From contig OZ038383.1 in assembly GCA_964036045.1 (NCBI GenBank), forward strand, positions 34,119,394 to 34,183,393: a stretch of 64,000 bases of DNA, given 5' to 3'. The number at the start of each line of letters is the position of its first letter. Within the stretch, counting starts at the first letter, position 1. A program made the translations under genes and the position numbers. This DNA comes from Eutreptiella sp. 'Long Island Sound 2002'. Lineage: Eukaryota > Euglenozoa > Euglenophyceae > Eutreptiales > Eutreptiaceae. Of the stretch, positions 22,396 to 33,185 are shown piece by piece. The notes under the pieces are model-generated. The model searched no databases. It was not told the origin of the DNA and saw only the letters and a program-made list of their open reading frames with translations.

Positions 22396-23590
22396 TCCAA
22401 AGCGTTGGGAACCCCCCGGATGGTAGGGGTTATGTAGCCACGTGGCCCACGTTGTGGGCCTTTTCTGATTTTGTCCCCGTTCGGAAGCGTTGGTGACCCC
22501 CTAGACAGCATGGGTTCTGTCGCCACGTGGCCCACCTATGGGCCACCTTTGATTTTGTCCTCCCTTTGAAGCGGTGGGGACCCCCTAGACGGCAGGGGTT
22601 ATGTAGCCACGTGGCCCACTTGTGGGCCACTCCTGATTTTGTCCCCGATGTGAAGCGTTGCGGACCCCCTGGACGGCAGGGGTTATGTAGCCATGTGGCC
22701 CCATCATGGGCCACCTCTGATTTTGTCCTGAAGCTTTGGCGTGCCCCTAGACGGCAGGGGTTACGTAGCCACGTGGCCCACTTGTTGGGCCGCTTCTGAT
22801 TTTGTCCCCGTTCGGACGCATTGGGGACCCCCTAGACGGTAGGGGTTATGTAGCCACGTGGCCCAGTTATGCGCCACCTCTGATTTTGTCCCTTGCTCTG
22901 AAGCTTTTGGGTTCCCGTAGACGGCAAGGATTACGTAGCCACGTGGCCCACTTGTCGGGCTGCTTCTGATGATGTCCCCGTTCGGAAGCGTTGGGAACCC
23001 CCCGGACGGTAGCGGTTATGTAGCCACGTGGCCCACTTGTGGGCCACTCCTGATTTTGTCCCTGCTGTGAAGCGTTGGAGACCCCCTAGACGGCAGGGGT
23101 TATGTAGCCATGTGGCCCATTTATGGGCCAACTCCGATCTTGTCCTCGCTCTTAAGCGTTGGGGTCCCCGTAGACGGTAGGCGTTATGTAGCCACGTGGC
23201 CCACTTGTTGGGCACCACCGATTTCGTCCCTGTTTGGAAGTGTTGGGACCCCCTAAGCGGCAGGGGTTATGTAGCCACGTGGCCCAGTTATGGGCCACCA
23301 GTGATTTCGTCCCCTGCTCTGAAGCGTTGGGGACGCCCTAGGCGGTAAGGGGTATGTAGCCACGTGGCCCACTTGTTGGGCCACCCGTGATTTTGTCCCC
23401 CATTCTCAAGCGTTGGGAACCCCCCGGACGTTAGGGGTTATGTAGCCATCTGGCCCACGTGTTGGGCCACTTCTCATTTTGTCCCCGTTCAGAAGCGTTG
23501 GGGACCCCCTGGACGGTAGGGGTTATGTAGCCACGTTGGCCACTTGTTGGGCCACTTCTGATTATGTCCCCGCTGTGAAGCGTTGGGAAC
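22396..23590. repeat. 85-bp tandem array, about 14 copies (right block)
   Basis: Continuation of the 17950-19785 array after the transposon, with the same unit and period. It ends at about 23590, where GAAGCGTTGGGAACACGGGGG runs into G- and C-rich sequence. Confidence 0.95.
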
Positions 23591-23884
23591 ACGGGGGGGG
23601 CGGCTGGGCCCGGTCCTTGTATGCGACACTCCCCAGCCCCCCCCCCCCCCCCGGGTTTTGAAAGATAGTGGGGCCGGGTCGGCCATCAGCAAGTGTCCCT
23701 AGAGAAAAATGTCCGGTGCCGAAGGCGCCAATTTTTTTTTTCATACTATGTGTTTATACTCAAAATGCTCAAAATTTTGTCGAGAATTCATATTTGTGTT
23801 AAAACAACAAGAACAAATTTTGACCTGAAGAAGGGCTACAGGAGGGCTGCAGGCCCTAACAGCAACCCTAGCCCTAACCCTAAT
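23591..23884. other. junction sequence with G/C runs, no gene
   Basis: A G7 tract at 23595 and about C14 at 23638-23652 bracket a short unique segment. AT-rich sequence and the first telomere-like block (CCCTAGCCCTAACCCTAAT, 23866-23884) follow. No coding signal. Confidence 0.6.
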
Positions 23885-26800
23885 CAAGACTGAATATTGG
23901 GACCGAGCTGGTGGGGGAGGGAACATTAGCTATGACTGGTGAAGGACATCAAGAATGATTCACACATTGATGGCTCTTCACAAAGTGAAATCAGCTTGCA
24001 AGTCAACCCCATCACCACGAGGCCCACTTTCAAGGCTTTTGTTGGACTTCTGAGGGGCCAAAATGCCCCAAAATGGGCTCAAAATGGGCTCATTTCACCC
24101 GTTTGTGCACCCCAAATGGTCTAGGATGAGGTTTGGAAAAATGCGTTTTTGACCCATTCTTGACCCATTTTTGGTCCCAAAACAGCCTTTTTTCAAGGCA
24201 TTTTGGGATCTTCGGAGGACCAAAATGGGCCACCACAAGCTCAAAATGGTCCAAAAACACTTGTTTTAGCGTCGCACATGGTCTAGGATCATTTTTGAGA
24301 AAAGTCATCTTTTTGCCCCTACTGGACCCTAATGACCCATTTGGGCACCCACCTGTTTGGGCTTGAGCTTGCAGCTTGCCGCAGCCTAGTGGGCCTAAGT
24401 ACGAGGGTGTAGGCGTCCGTTTGGGCAATTCTAAAGGGTGGAAACCACAAAAAGTGGGGGGTTGCGGGTGGAGTAGGTGCCCTCGGAATCGCATTTTGAG
24501 CCATGTAGCCAAAGATATGGCCTATTCTTGGTTTGTGGCTGTCGGCATTTGGAGCTTCTGGGGGCCTTTTTGGGCTGTTTCCGGGACATGTCATGGAGTT
24601 AGAGGGCGGCAAAGAGCTCGTTGACACAGGGAAGTCAAGCCGCACGTGCAGAGTAGCCACCGTTTCCCTTCGTTTGGCCGTTTTGAATGTGTTCTAGGGC
24701 TTTTTAAGCCCAAAAATGGCTGTTTTTGGCCCTAAACTGCAGTTTTTGAAACTGAGGTCCGCCACTTGCGAATCCCGTTCCCGGCCGCCACCGTTGAGTT
24801 TCTTGCTCAAACTTTGTGTGATTGTACTTCACACCCATAGGTATCATGCACAAAAATTTCACCCGAATCTGAAGCACCACGACGGAGTTCTGATTTTGGC
24901 CCATTTCGCGCGTGCTGCTTGCTGCTTGCTTGCTTGCTTGCTGCTAAACCTGGTAGGTCCACCCTAGACACTAAAAAGGGTTATAAAACCAAGACTGGTT
25001 CCACCAGCTCGGTGACCCTAACCCTAACCCTAGGGCTAGCCCTAACCCTAGGGCTAACCCTAATCAAGACTGAATATTGGGACCGAGCTGGTGGGGGAGG
25101 GAACATTAGCTATGAATGGTGAGGGACATCAAGAATGATTCACACATTGATGGCTCTTGACAAAGTGAAATCAGCTTGCAAGTGAACCCCATCACCACGA
25201 GGCCCACTTTCAAGGCTTTTTGGACTTCTGAGGGGCCAAAATGCCCCAAAATGGGCTCAAAATGGGCTCATTTCACCCGTTTGTGCACCCCAAATGGTCT
25301 AGGATGAGGTTTGGAAAAATGCCTTTTTGACCCATTTTTTACCCATTTTTGGTCCCAAAACAGCCCATTTCCAAGGCATTTTGGGATTTTCGGAGGACCA
25401 AAATGGGCCACCACAAGCTCAAAACGGTCCAAAAACACTTGTTTTAGCGTCACACATGGTCGAGGATCATTTTTGAGAAAAGTCATCTTTTTGCCCCTAC
25501 TGGACCCTGTTGACCCATTTGGGCACCCACCTGTTTGGGCTTGAGCTCGCAGCTTGCCGCAACCTAGTGGGCCTAGGTATGGGGGTCTAGACGTCCATTT
25601 GGGCAATTCTAAGGGGTGGAAACCACAAAAAGTGGGGGGTTGCGGGTGGAGTAGGTGCCCTCGGAATCGCATTTTGAGCCATGTAGCCCAAGATATGGCC
25701 TATTCTTGGTTTGTGGCTGTCGGCATTTGGAGCTTCTGGGGGCCTTTTTGGGCCGTTTCCACGACATATCATGGAGTTAGAGGGCCGCAAAGAGCTCGTT
25801 GACACGGGGAAGTCAAGCGGCACGTGCAGTGTTTCCACCGTTTCCCTTAGTTTGGCCGTTTTGAATGTGTTCTAGGGCTTTTTAAGCCCAAAAATGGCTG
25901 TTTTTGGCCCTAAACTGCAGTTTTTGAAACTGAGGTCCGCCACTTGCGAATCCCGTTCCCGGCAGCCACCGTTGAGTTTCTTGCTCAAACTTTGTGTGAT
26001 TGTACTTCACACCCATAGGTATCATGCACAAAAATTTCACCCGAATCTGAAGCACCACGACGGAGTTCTGATTTTGGCCCATTTCGCGCGTGCTGCTTGC
26101 TGCTTGCTTGCTAAACCTGGTAGGTCCACCCTAGACACTAAAAAGGGTTATAAAACCAAGACTGGTTCCACCAGCTCGGTGACCCTAACCTTAATCAAGA
26201 CTGAATATTGGGACCGAGCTGGTGGGGGAGGGAACATTAGCTATGACTGGTGAAGGACATCAAGAATGATTCACACATTGATGGCTCTTCACAAAGTGAA
26301 ATCAGCTTGCAAGTCAACCCCATCACCACGAGGCCCACTTTCAAGGCTTTTGTTGGACTTCTGAGGGGCCAAAATGCCCCAAAATGGGCTCAAAATGGGC
26401 TCATTTCACCCGTTTGTGCACCCCAAATGGTCTAGGATGATTTTTGGAAAAATGCGTTTTTGACCCATTCTTGACCCATTTTTGGTCCCAAAACAGCCTT
26501 TTTTCAAGGCATTTTGGGATTTTCGGAGGACCAAAATGGGCCACCACAAGCTCAAAATGGTCCAAAAACACTTGTTTTAGCGTCGCACATGGTCTAGGAT
26601 CATTTTTGAGAAAAGTCATCTTTTTGCCCCTACTGGACCCTAATGACCCATTTGGGCACCCACCTGTTCGGGCTTGAGCTTGCAGCTTGCCGCAGCCTAG
26701 TGGGCCTAGGTATTGGGGTCTAGGCGTCCGTTTGGGCAATTCTGAGGGGTGGAAACCACAAAAAGTGGGGGGTTGCGGGTGGAGTAGGTGCCCTCGGAAT

Positions 26801-27340
26801 CGCATTTTGAGCCATGTAGCCAAAGATATGGCCTATTCTTGGTTTGTGGCTGCCGGCATTTGGAGCTTCTTGGGGCATGTTTGGGCCGTTTCCGGGACAT
26901 ATCATTGAGTTAGAGGGCCGCAAAGAGCTCGTTGACACGGGGAAGTCAAGCCGCACATGAAGTGTACCCACCGTTTCCCTTCGTTTGGCCGTTTTGAATG
27001 TGTTCCAGGGCTTTTTTGGCCCAAAAATGGCTGTTTTTGGCCGTAAACTGCAGCTTTTGAAACTGAGGTCCGCCACTTGCGAATCCCGTTCCCGGCAGCC
27101 ACCGTTGAGTTTCTTGCTCAAACTTTGTGTGATTGTACTTCACACCCATAGGTATCATCCACCAAAATTTCAGCCGAATCTGAAGCACCACGACGGAGTT
27201 CTGATTTTTACCCATTTCGCGCGTGCTGCTTGCTTGTTGCTGCTGCTGCTGCTGCTGCTAAACCTGGTAGGTCCACCCTAGACACTAAAAAGGGTTATAA
27301 AACCAAGACTGGTTCCACCAGCTCGGTGACCCTAACCCTA
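23885..27340. repeat. 1.13-1.18 kb satellite, three tandem units
   Basis: Units start with CAAGACTGAATATTGGGACC at 23885, 25065 and 26195 (lengths about 1180, 1130 and 1146 bp) and are highly similar throughout. Each unit begins with ACCGAGCTGGTGGGGGAGGG and ends with TTCCACCAGCTCGGTGACCC, so CCACCAGCTCGGT occurs inverted at the two ends. CCCTAA-type repeats sit between units. Near the right end is a microsatellite: (GCTT)n in units 1 and 2, (GCT)n in unit 3. The interior is full of CCAAAATGGGC-type words. Identical short frames on both strands recur in each unit, without known motifs, and are not called as genes. Confidence 0.95.
25013..25064. repeat. CCCTAA telomere-like block at the satellite unit 1/2 junction
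   Basis: Contains CCCTAACCCTAACCCTAGGG and further CCCTAA and CTAGGG words. It is flanked by CCACCAGCTCGGT on the left and ACCGAGCTGGTGG on the right, so the telomere-like block forms the loop of a potential hairpin. Shorter versions are at 23866-23884, 26183-26194 and 27327-27349. Confidence 0.85.
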
Positions 27341-27589
27341 ACCCTAACCCCCCCCCCCCTCACCCCATCCGACGTCCCCCTGACCCCCGGCCAGACCCCC
27401 CCCTTGACCCCCCGGCCAGACCCCCCCCCTAACCCCGGCCAAACCCCCCCCTGACCCCGGCCAGACCCCCCCCCGACCCCCGGGTGGACCCCCCCCAACC
27501 CCCCCCCCCCCCCCCGAGTTTTGGGGGGTATGTCGCATCAGGACCGGTTGTAGTTGCCCCCCCGTGATTGGGAACCCCCCCCCACGCGG
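27341..27589. repeat. C-rich low-complexity tract
   Basis: CCCTAACCCTAACCC passes into irregular repeats of GACCCCCGGCCAGACCCCC, about 25 bp each, then C runs up to about 17 near 27500. No gene. Confidence 0.8.
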
Positions 27590-28520
27590 CAAGGTGTATG
27601 TAGCCACCCGGCCCACTTGTGGGCCACGTCTGATTTTGTCCCCTGCTGTGGATTGTTGGGAATCCCCAGATGGCATGGGTTATGTAGCCACCGGGCCCAC
27701 TTGTTGGCCACCTCTGATTTTGTCCCACGCTCTGAAGCGTTGGGGACCCCCGGGCGGCAAGGGGTATGTAGCCACCAGGCCCACTTGTTGGACACCTCTG
27801 ATTTTGTCCCCGGTTCTGAAGCATTGGGAACCTTCTGGACGGTAGGGGTTATGTAGCCACGTGGCCCTCTTGTGGGCTTCTTCTGATTTTGTCCCCGTTC
27901 GGAAGCGTTGGGAACGTCCCATACGGCAAGGGTTATGTAGCCGCGTGGCCCACTTGTTGGCCCGAGTATGATGTTGACCCCCGCTCTGTTGGGGACCCCC
28001 AAACGGTAGGGGTTACGTAACCACCCGGCCCACTTTTTGGCCACTGATTTTGTCCCCCGCTATGAAGCGTTGCAAACCCCCCGGATGGTAGGGGTTATGT
28101 AGCCACGTAGCCCACTTGTGGGCCACTTCTGATATTGTCCCCGCTCTAAAGCGTTGGGAACCCCCAAGACGGCAAGGGTTATATAGCCATCTGGCCCACT
28201 TGTTCGGCCACTTCTGATTTTGTCCCAGTTCGGAAGCGTTAGGAACCCCTCAGACGGCAGGGGTTATGTAGCCATATGGCCCACTTGTGGGCGACCTCTG
28301 ATTTTGTCCCCCGCTCTAAAGCCTTGGGGACCCCCCAGACGGCAAGGGTTATGTGGCCAGCCGGCCCACTTGTTGGCGACTTCTGATATTTTCCCCCACT
28401 TTGAAGCGTTGGGAATCCCCAAGACGCCAAGGGTTATGTAGCCACCTTGCCCACTTGTTGGGCCACTTCTGATTTCGTCCCCGTTCGGAAGCGTTAGGAA
28501 CCCCCCAGGCGCCAGGGGTT
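27590..28520. repeat. 85-bp tandem array, about 11 copies (third block)
   Basis: Same unit family as 17950-23590 (TGTAGCCACCCGGCCCACTT and GATTTTGTCCC-CTGAAGCGTT blocks), but more diverged and with some short units. Confidence 0.9.
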
Positions 28521-28544
28521 GTGTACCTCTTTCTTTTGATTAAT

Positions 28545-29077
28545 CTTGACATGGGTTCTGACATATGGGTGCGGCCGCTTGGCCCCATTGCGCCATTTCG
28601 CCTCCGCTATCTACGTGTGTCCGTGGCGTTGTGGCGGTCTGGTGGGCGCGTCACCTCCGTGATTCGTACTTTGCCAGTCAATCTGCCGGAGGGGATCATG
28701 GCACTTTTCCGTACTGTGTACTGAATCGTGCAACGCTATGCTCCCCTAACAGATCTGGAAGGGGATGCCGACCTCATTCCCCTTACAGGAGGCACCATCA
28801 TCCCCAGCTATCCCTCCCGCCCCGCAGGTAAAGACATTTTGCGCTTCATTGCTGAGCCGTTCCGTGCCGCTCAGGCTGACACCGTTAAAAGTTGTGAGTT
28901 TTTTGCAATTGGACCCCCCAAATGCGTGTTCCCGCCACGTCTTCGGCTTAGCCCCAATCTGGTAAACCTTCTGACATTGGTGTGCTGCAGGAGGATGTGG
29001 TGTGGCTTTTGGACAAGGCCCATGATGGACCGCGCACGAGGGAGAGGGAGGGATCGGAGTGGCCGCCAGATTTCTAA
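28545..29077 (+). CDS. unassigned ORFs, possible two-exon gene fragment
   Basis: 28556-28723 reads GSDIWVRPLGPIAPFRLRYL and on to a TGA. 28728-28990 reads PLTDLEGDADLIPLTGGTII, GKDILRFIAEPFRAAQADTV and FFAIGPPKCVFPPRL in one frame. An acceptor-like GTGTGCTGCAG ends at 28990, and the 87 bp that follow (28991-29077) encode EDVVWLLDKAHDGPRTRERE and WPPDF, then a TAA. A donor would have to lie near 28962 (CTGGTAAAC). Composition is convincingly protein-like, but I recognise no domain. It sits between two blocks of the 85-bp array, so it could be an element gene or a host exon. Confidence 0.35.
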
Positions 29078-29159
29078 TGTTTGCAGCTGGGCAATGGTGC
29101 CGACGCACAATACATTGTGACACATTTGCAATTAACATATCCCGTGCATTGGACAATGT

Positions 29160-29540
29160 GTTGCAAAAAAATAAACAGCGATGGCCAGGTGACAATAGGA
29201 ATAAACAGCACCCATCTAGAGTTGTAAAAAAAAGAAACAGGGATGTCCAGGTGACAATGAGAAACAAACAGTACTCATCCAGAGTTGTAAAAAAATAAAC
29301 AGCGATGGATATATGACAATCAGGAATAAACAGCACCCATCCAGAGTTTTTTTTAAAAAAAAACAAACAGGGATGACCAGTTCACAATCAAAAATAACCA
29401 GCACCCATCCAGAGTTGTAAAAAATTTAACAGTGATGACCAAATCACCATCAGGATTAAACAGCACCCATCCAGAGTTGTAAAAAAAGATAAGCAGTGAT
29501 GTTCATATGACAATCCGGAATAAACAGCACACATCCAGAT
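29160..29540. repeat. ~62-bp tandem repeat, about 6 copies
   Basis: CAGCACCCATCCAGAGTTGT followed by an A-rich run and AACAG-GATGNCCAGNTGACAAT recurs every 60-66 bp. The A run differs in length in every copy. Confidence 0.9.
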
Positions 29541-29784
29541 TTGTAGAACAACAGCATTCAAGCTGAGTGGTGTTAGTGGTGTCTAGGTCATATGCATGAA
29601 TGACTAATTGTTTGTTATGAATAATTTGGGGAATGGGTAGGAAGAAAGAGGCATGAAACAGGTAAAATGGTAGAATTTTTTTTGGATTTCTCTGAAAAAA
29701 AGGTGGAAAACACAAAAATTTACATCAAAATTTACAATCTACTGGCCACTGGCCGAAAAGCCTCGGGCCAGTGTTTATTTCAAG
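29541..29784. other. AT-rich spacer, nothing recognised
   Basis: No repeat, gene or known signal was seen in this stretch. Confidence 0.5.
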
Positions 29785-30345
29785 GTTGCCCGTAGGTCGT
29801 AAGGGTTATGTAGCCACCCAGCCCACTTGTGGGCCACCTCTGATCTTGTCCCCGTTCTGAAGCGTTGGAAACCCCCTAGGCGATAGGGGTTATGTAGCCA
29901 CCCAACCCACTTGTGGGGCCACCTCTGCTTTTCTACCCAGTTATAAGCGTTAGGGACCGCCAGACGGGAGGGGCCATGTAGCCACCCGGCCCACGTGTTG
30001 GGCCACTTCTGATTTTGTCCCCCGCTCTGAAGCGTTGGGACCCCCCAGACGGTAGGGGTTATGTAGCCACCCAGCCCACTTGTGGGCCATCTCTGATCTT
30101 GTCCCCGTTCTGAAGCGTTGCGAGCCCCCCGGACGGAAGGAGTTATGTAGCCATCCGGCCCACTTGTGGGCCACCTCTGATTTTGTCCCCGTTCTGAAGC
30201 GTTGGGAACCCCCCAAGCGGCAGGGGTTATGTAGCCACCCGGCCCACTTGTTGGGCTACTTCTGATTTTGTCCCCGCTCTGAAGCGTTGGGAACCCCGTA
30301 GGCTGTAGGGGTTGCGTAGCCGCCGGACCCACTTGTGGGCCACTA
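29785..30345. repeat. 85-bp tandem array, about 6-7 copies (fourth block)
   Basis: Units with TGTAGCCACCCGGCCCACTT and TGATTTTGTCCCCGTTCTGA. The CCACCC-GG form predominates, as in the third block and unlike the CCACG-TGG form of the first two. Confidence 0.9.
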
Positions 30346-30359
30346 CTAATTCTGTCTCC

Positions 30360-31545
30360 CCTGTTTCCTTTTGCCCTTGGTGTTTGCAACAATGTCCTCT
30401 AGCACAGCTCTGCGGATGGCACCGAGGCATGCACGAAGAAATGGGCCACAATGAGCTACTGTATACTTTAGTCGTTCCAAGTTGGCCTCCACCCCGAGGA
30501 CCCCAGCATCGCATTGGGAGGTGGCTCGGATGTACACCAAACCCAAATCTGTGGACCCCGTGACACATGCTTTTCTTGTGATGGCACACCTCACATAGCC
30601 TGCCACGAATGTAAGGTTATTCATTGTACCTTACATGTGTCTATCTTGTGTCAATTGGAGATATGTGTTGGATTGCGCCAATTCTGGGCGGCCAACCTTG
30701 CTGCTGCTATTTGCTTTTGCTGTTGTTGCTGCTTCTGCTGTTAACACCCGTCCTGGTGTGTGGATCTGTCGCAAGTGGTATGCGGTGCCTCCTCAATCCC
30801 CCCAAAATGCTGATGGTCAACTGAGAAATGACCCAGAATTTTGCACCAAACTACAAAATTGGAGTTGAAAAAGGCTCTGTAGCCCTAACCGAGCCAAGGC
30901 CGACTTGATTTTCAAGCGTGTCTTTTGTCACTACTTGTAAGTAGTTGGCACAGATGTTGGCCATTGCCCCATCAGGAATCTTTTCTTGAGCCTGATTTTG
31001 TTTCTAGGGAATGCCGTGCACGCAGTGCGCACGTCGTGCGAAGTTTTGGCCCTAATTTTGGCCCCTTTTGACAAGTTTTTGGTTCTATACTGCGTTTTTT
31101 TTAGCTTCCTTGAACATGTGTGCATCTTGCATGCCCCTGCATAGTTGTACCTTACAAGGCTAAGTGGTTTGTTCATAGGGACAGTGGAGTACCAAGTTGA
31201 AGGCAGTTTTGTTGTTCTCATGTGGGCTTTGCTGCTTCGCCGTGCTACAGACGGGTGACGGGTATTCTTGGGTGAGTATCCCGGCCTCTACGTGCGCAGT
31301 ATCCACGTAGTGTGCACGCCGTGCAACAACTTGGCCCTAGTGCCCGAGCCCAATTATAATTTGTTATGTTGGCCGAGTGCCAACTAATTGATGTGCATGA
31401 TGGTTTGGCCTGGGTTGGGCGCCACTAACACAAGTGGCCGGCGATCGACCCGGGGGCTTTGTGCCCTTAAACAAAAGTACCCCCTACCATCCAAGTGTTG
31501 ACCACCTTCGTTAAAACGGCTAGTGGGGGTGGGGGGTAAAACTCA
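30360..31545. repeat. dispersed ~450-bp repeat, here split by about 0.8 kb
   Basis: 30470-30545 (TTCCAAGTTGGCCTCCACCC and GGGAGGTGGCTCGGATGTAC) matches 43768-43835. 31345-31540 (ATTTGTTATGTTGGCCGAGT, ACACAAGTGGCCGGCGATCG, CCCTTAAACAAAAGTACC) matches 43852-44030. In the 43.6-kb copy the two parts are contiguous, so 30560-31340 looks inserted here or deleted there. The intervening sequence holds a GCT-rich microsatellite at 30700-30740 and no gene. Confidence 0.75.
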
Positions 31546-31640
31546 GTTGAAACGAGGTAAAACTTAGTAAACAAAAATGGTAAAATATTTTTGAAAAAAA
31601 GTTTTACCTCGTCTAGTACTAAGTTTTACCAAATACCCCA
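31546..31640. repeat. inverted TAAAACTTAGTA motifs (fold-back)
   Basis: GGTAAAACTTAGTA-type words on one side and TACTAAGTTTTACC on the other can pair. The same motif pairs occur at 43097-43270 and 44040-44200, each next to the 450-bp dispersed repeat. Confidence 0.65.
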
Positions 31641-32825
31641 CCATCCAAGTAACAAATTTTTGTGTCAAACGTCTTCTTCTTACTTTCTTGCTGGCTCATT
31701 TACTTTCACTTGCTTGTTGCTTGTTTGTGTACTTGCTTGCTTACTCACTTTCTTGCTTGACCAGGGGAAAATTACGTTTGCGGCTGTGCATCCACTCATG
31801 CATTCATTGTCCAGCGATTCAATGCTTGTACAGCATCACAGACGCTCCAGGACGTGCAAATGTGATGCAAAGGCAAGTGAACATGGTGCGCATGCAGTGA
31901 ACGTATTTTCTCCTTTGGAACTGCAATGGGCATCTTGATTTGAAGACGGGAGGGCAGGGAAGGGGCTGGAAATATTCACACCTGCGGAACCCCAGTATAT
32001 GCTCACAATCTGGTGCTGGTGCTGGTGCTGCTGATAAAAGTGCAATACGTGGTGTCGCTCCTCTGATGCCTTGAATCCAGTGTCACTAGCTCCACTGGTG
32101 GCCCAACAAAGGGGCCAGCCCCAGTCCCATTGGTGAACTTGAAAAAGTGCAGCCCCCCCTTGCCCTTTGCTGTACCAATGCAAGTGTGTTTCCCTTTGCA
32201 ACCCCCTCTTAGCTGCATGGAGTGGTTCAGAGTGGGTAGGAGTAAGGCTGATGACGATGTGTCTATCTTTGAGGATCATATTCAGACTGTCCCCTCCAGT
32301 GGGCATCATGCGAGAAAGTGCTCAGAAACGTGACCCTGTGAAGCAGTATTCATTGCAGAACCCTCCCTTTGCAGGGTCTGCTCGTTACCTCCAAGGTGGA
32401 GGAATCCAAAAATACTTATGCAATACCAGGTGCATCCGGAGTACACCTGTCATGCTTATGATAAAAAGGCAATGTGATGTACATACAAGCCAGTGTGCAA
32501 ACATACAACTTTGCTGAAAGTATGTCGCCGCTAACGGGTCACCCCTGCACCCTTGGGGGAGCGGGGATCACAGTGCAAAAAAGATGGAATCCATTCCACA
32601 GGAGAAGTACATGGAAATCACAAGAGGTCACGCATAATCCAGGGGTTTCGTCGAAGTTGCTCAGTCTGCCCCGCAGTCCCCCCTACCTCTGGACCCTCCT
32701 CTTTCCATCCCGCAGCTGTTTACCTGTCTTCAATCCTGCCATCCTCCCACACAGCCCTCTCTTTTTCCATCCTCCCATGTACGCCCTCACCCTTCAACCC
32801 ATCTCTCATGCCTTCCTTTTTGCAG
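31641..32825. other. upstream flank or intron of DVR, no exon recognised
   Basis: Contains short chance ORFs and ends in a pyrimidine-rich tract (32690-32825, CCCTCTCTTTTTCCATCCTC and on to TTTTTGCAG) that serves as the 3' splice signal of the first visible DVR exon. The Rossmann GxTGYIG exon expected upstream was searched for by eye and not found here. Confidence 0.6.
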
Positions 32826-33185
32826 GCGGACTTCGAGGGTGCAGAGGTTGTGTTTGGTGATGTGTGCGACCCAGAGTCCATCAGCCAAGTCTTCAAGGAT
32901 CATCAAGCTGAAGGCTTTGATACCGTGGTGTCGTGCCTTGCAAGCCGCACAGGGGGTATCGAGGACTCCTGGAAGATTGACTACCAAGCCACCAGCAACT
33001 GTCTGCATGCTGCGCGCAAGAACAAGGTCCGTCATTTCGTGCTGTTGTCTGCAATCTGTGTCCAAAAGCCGCTGCTGGAGTTCCAGAGGGCAAAGCTGGC
33101 CTTTGAGGAGGAGCTGATGAATGCAGGGGACATCTCATATTCCATTGTTCGGCCCACTGCTTTCTTCAAGAGTTTGGCTGGTCAG
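32826..33185 (+). CDS. DVR: DVR exon (first visible)
   Basis: Follows TTTTTGCAG and ends TTGGCTGGTCAG before a GTTTGT donor. 120 codons, beginning [13 protein letters not shown] and ending FFKSLAGQ. Carries the [15 protein letters not shown] and IVRPTAF motifs. Confidence 0.93.

Noticed and set aside
23866-27350. A true telomere or chromosome end
   Set aside because: CCCTAA blocks are short, degenerate and internal, with unique and repeat sequence continuing on both sides.
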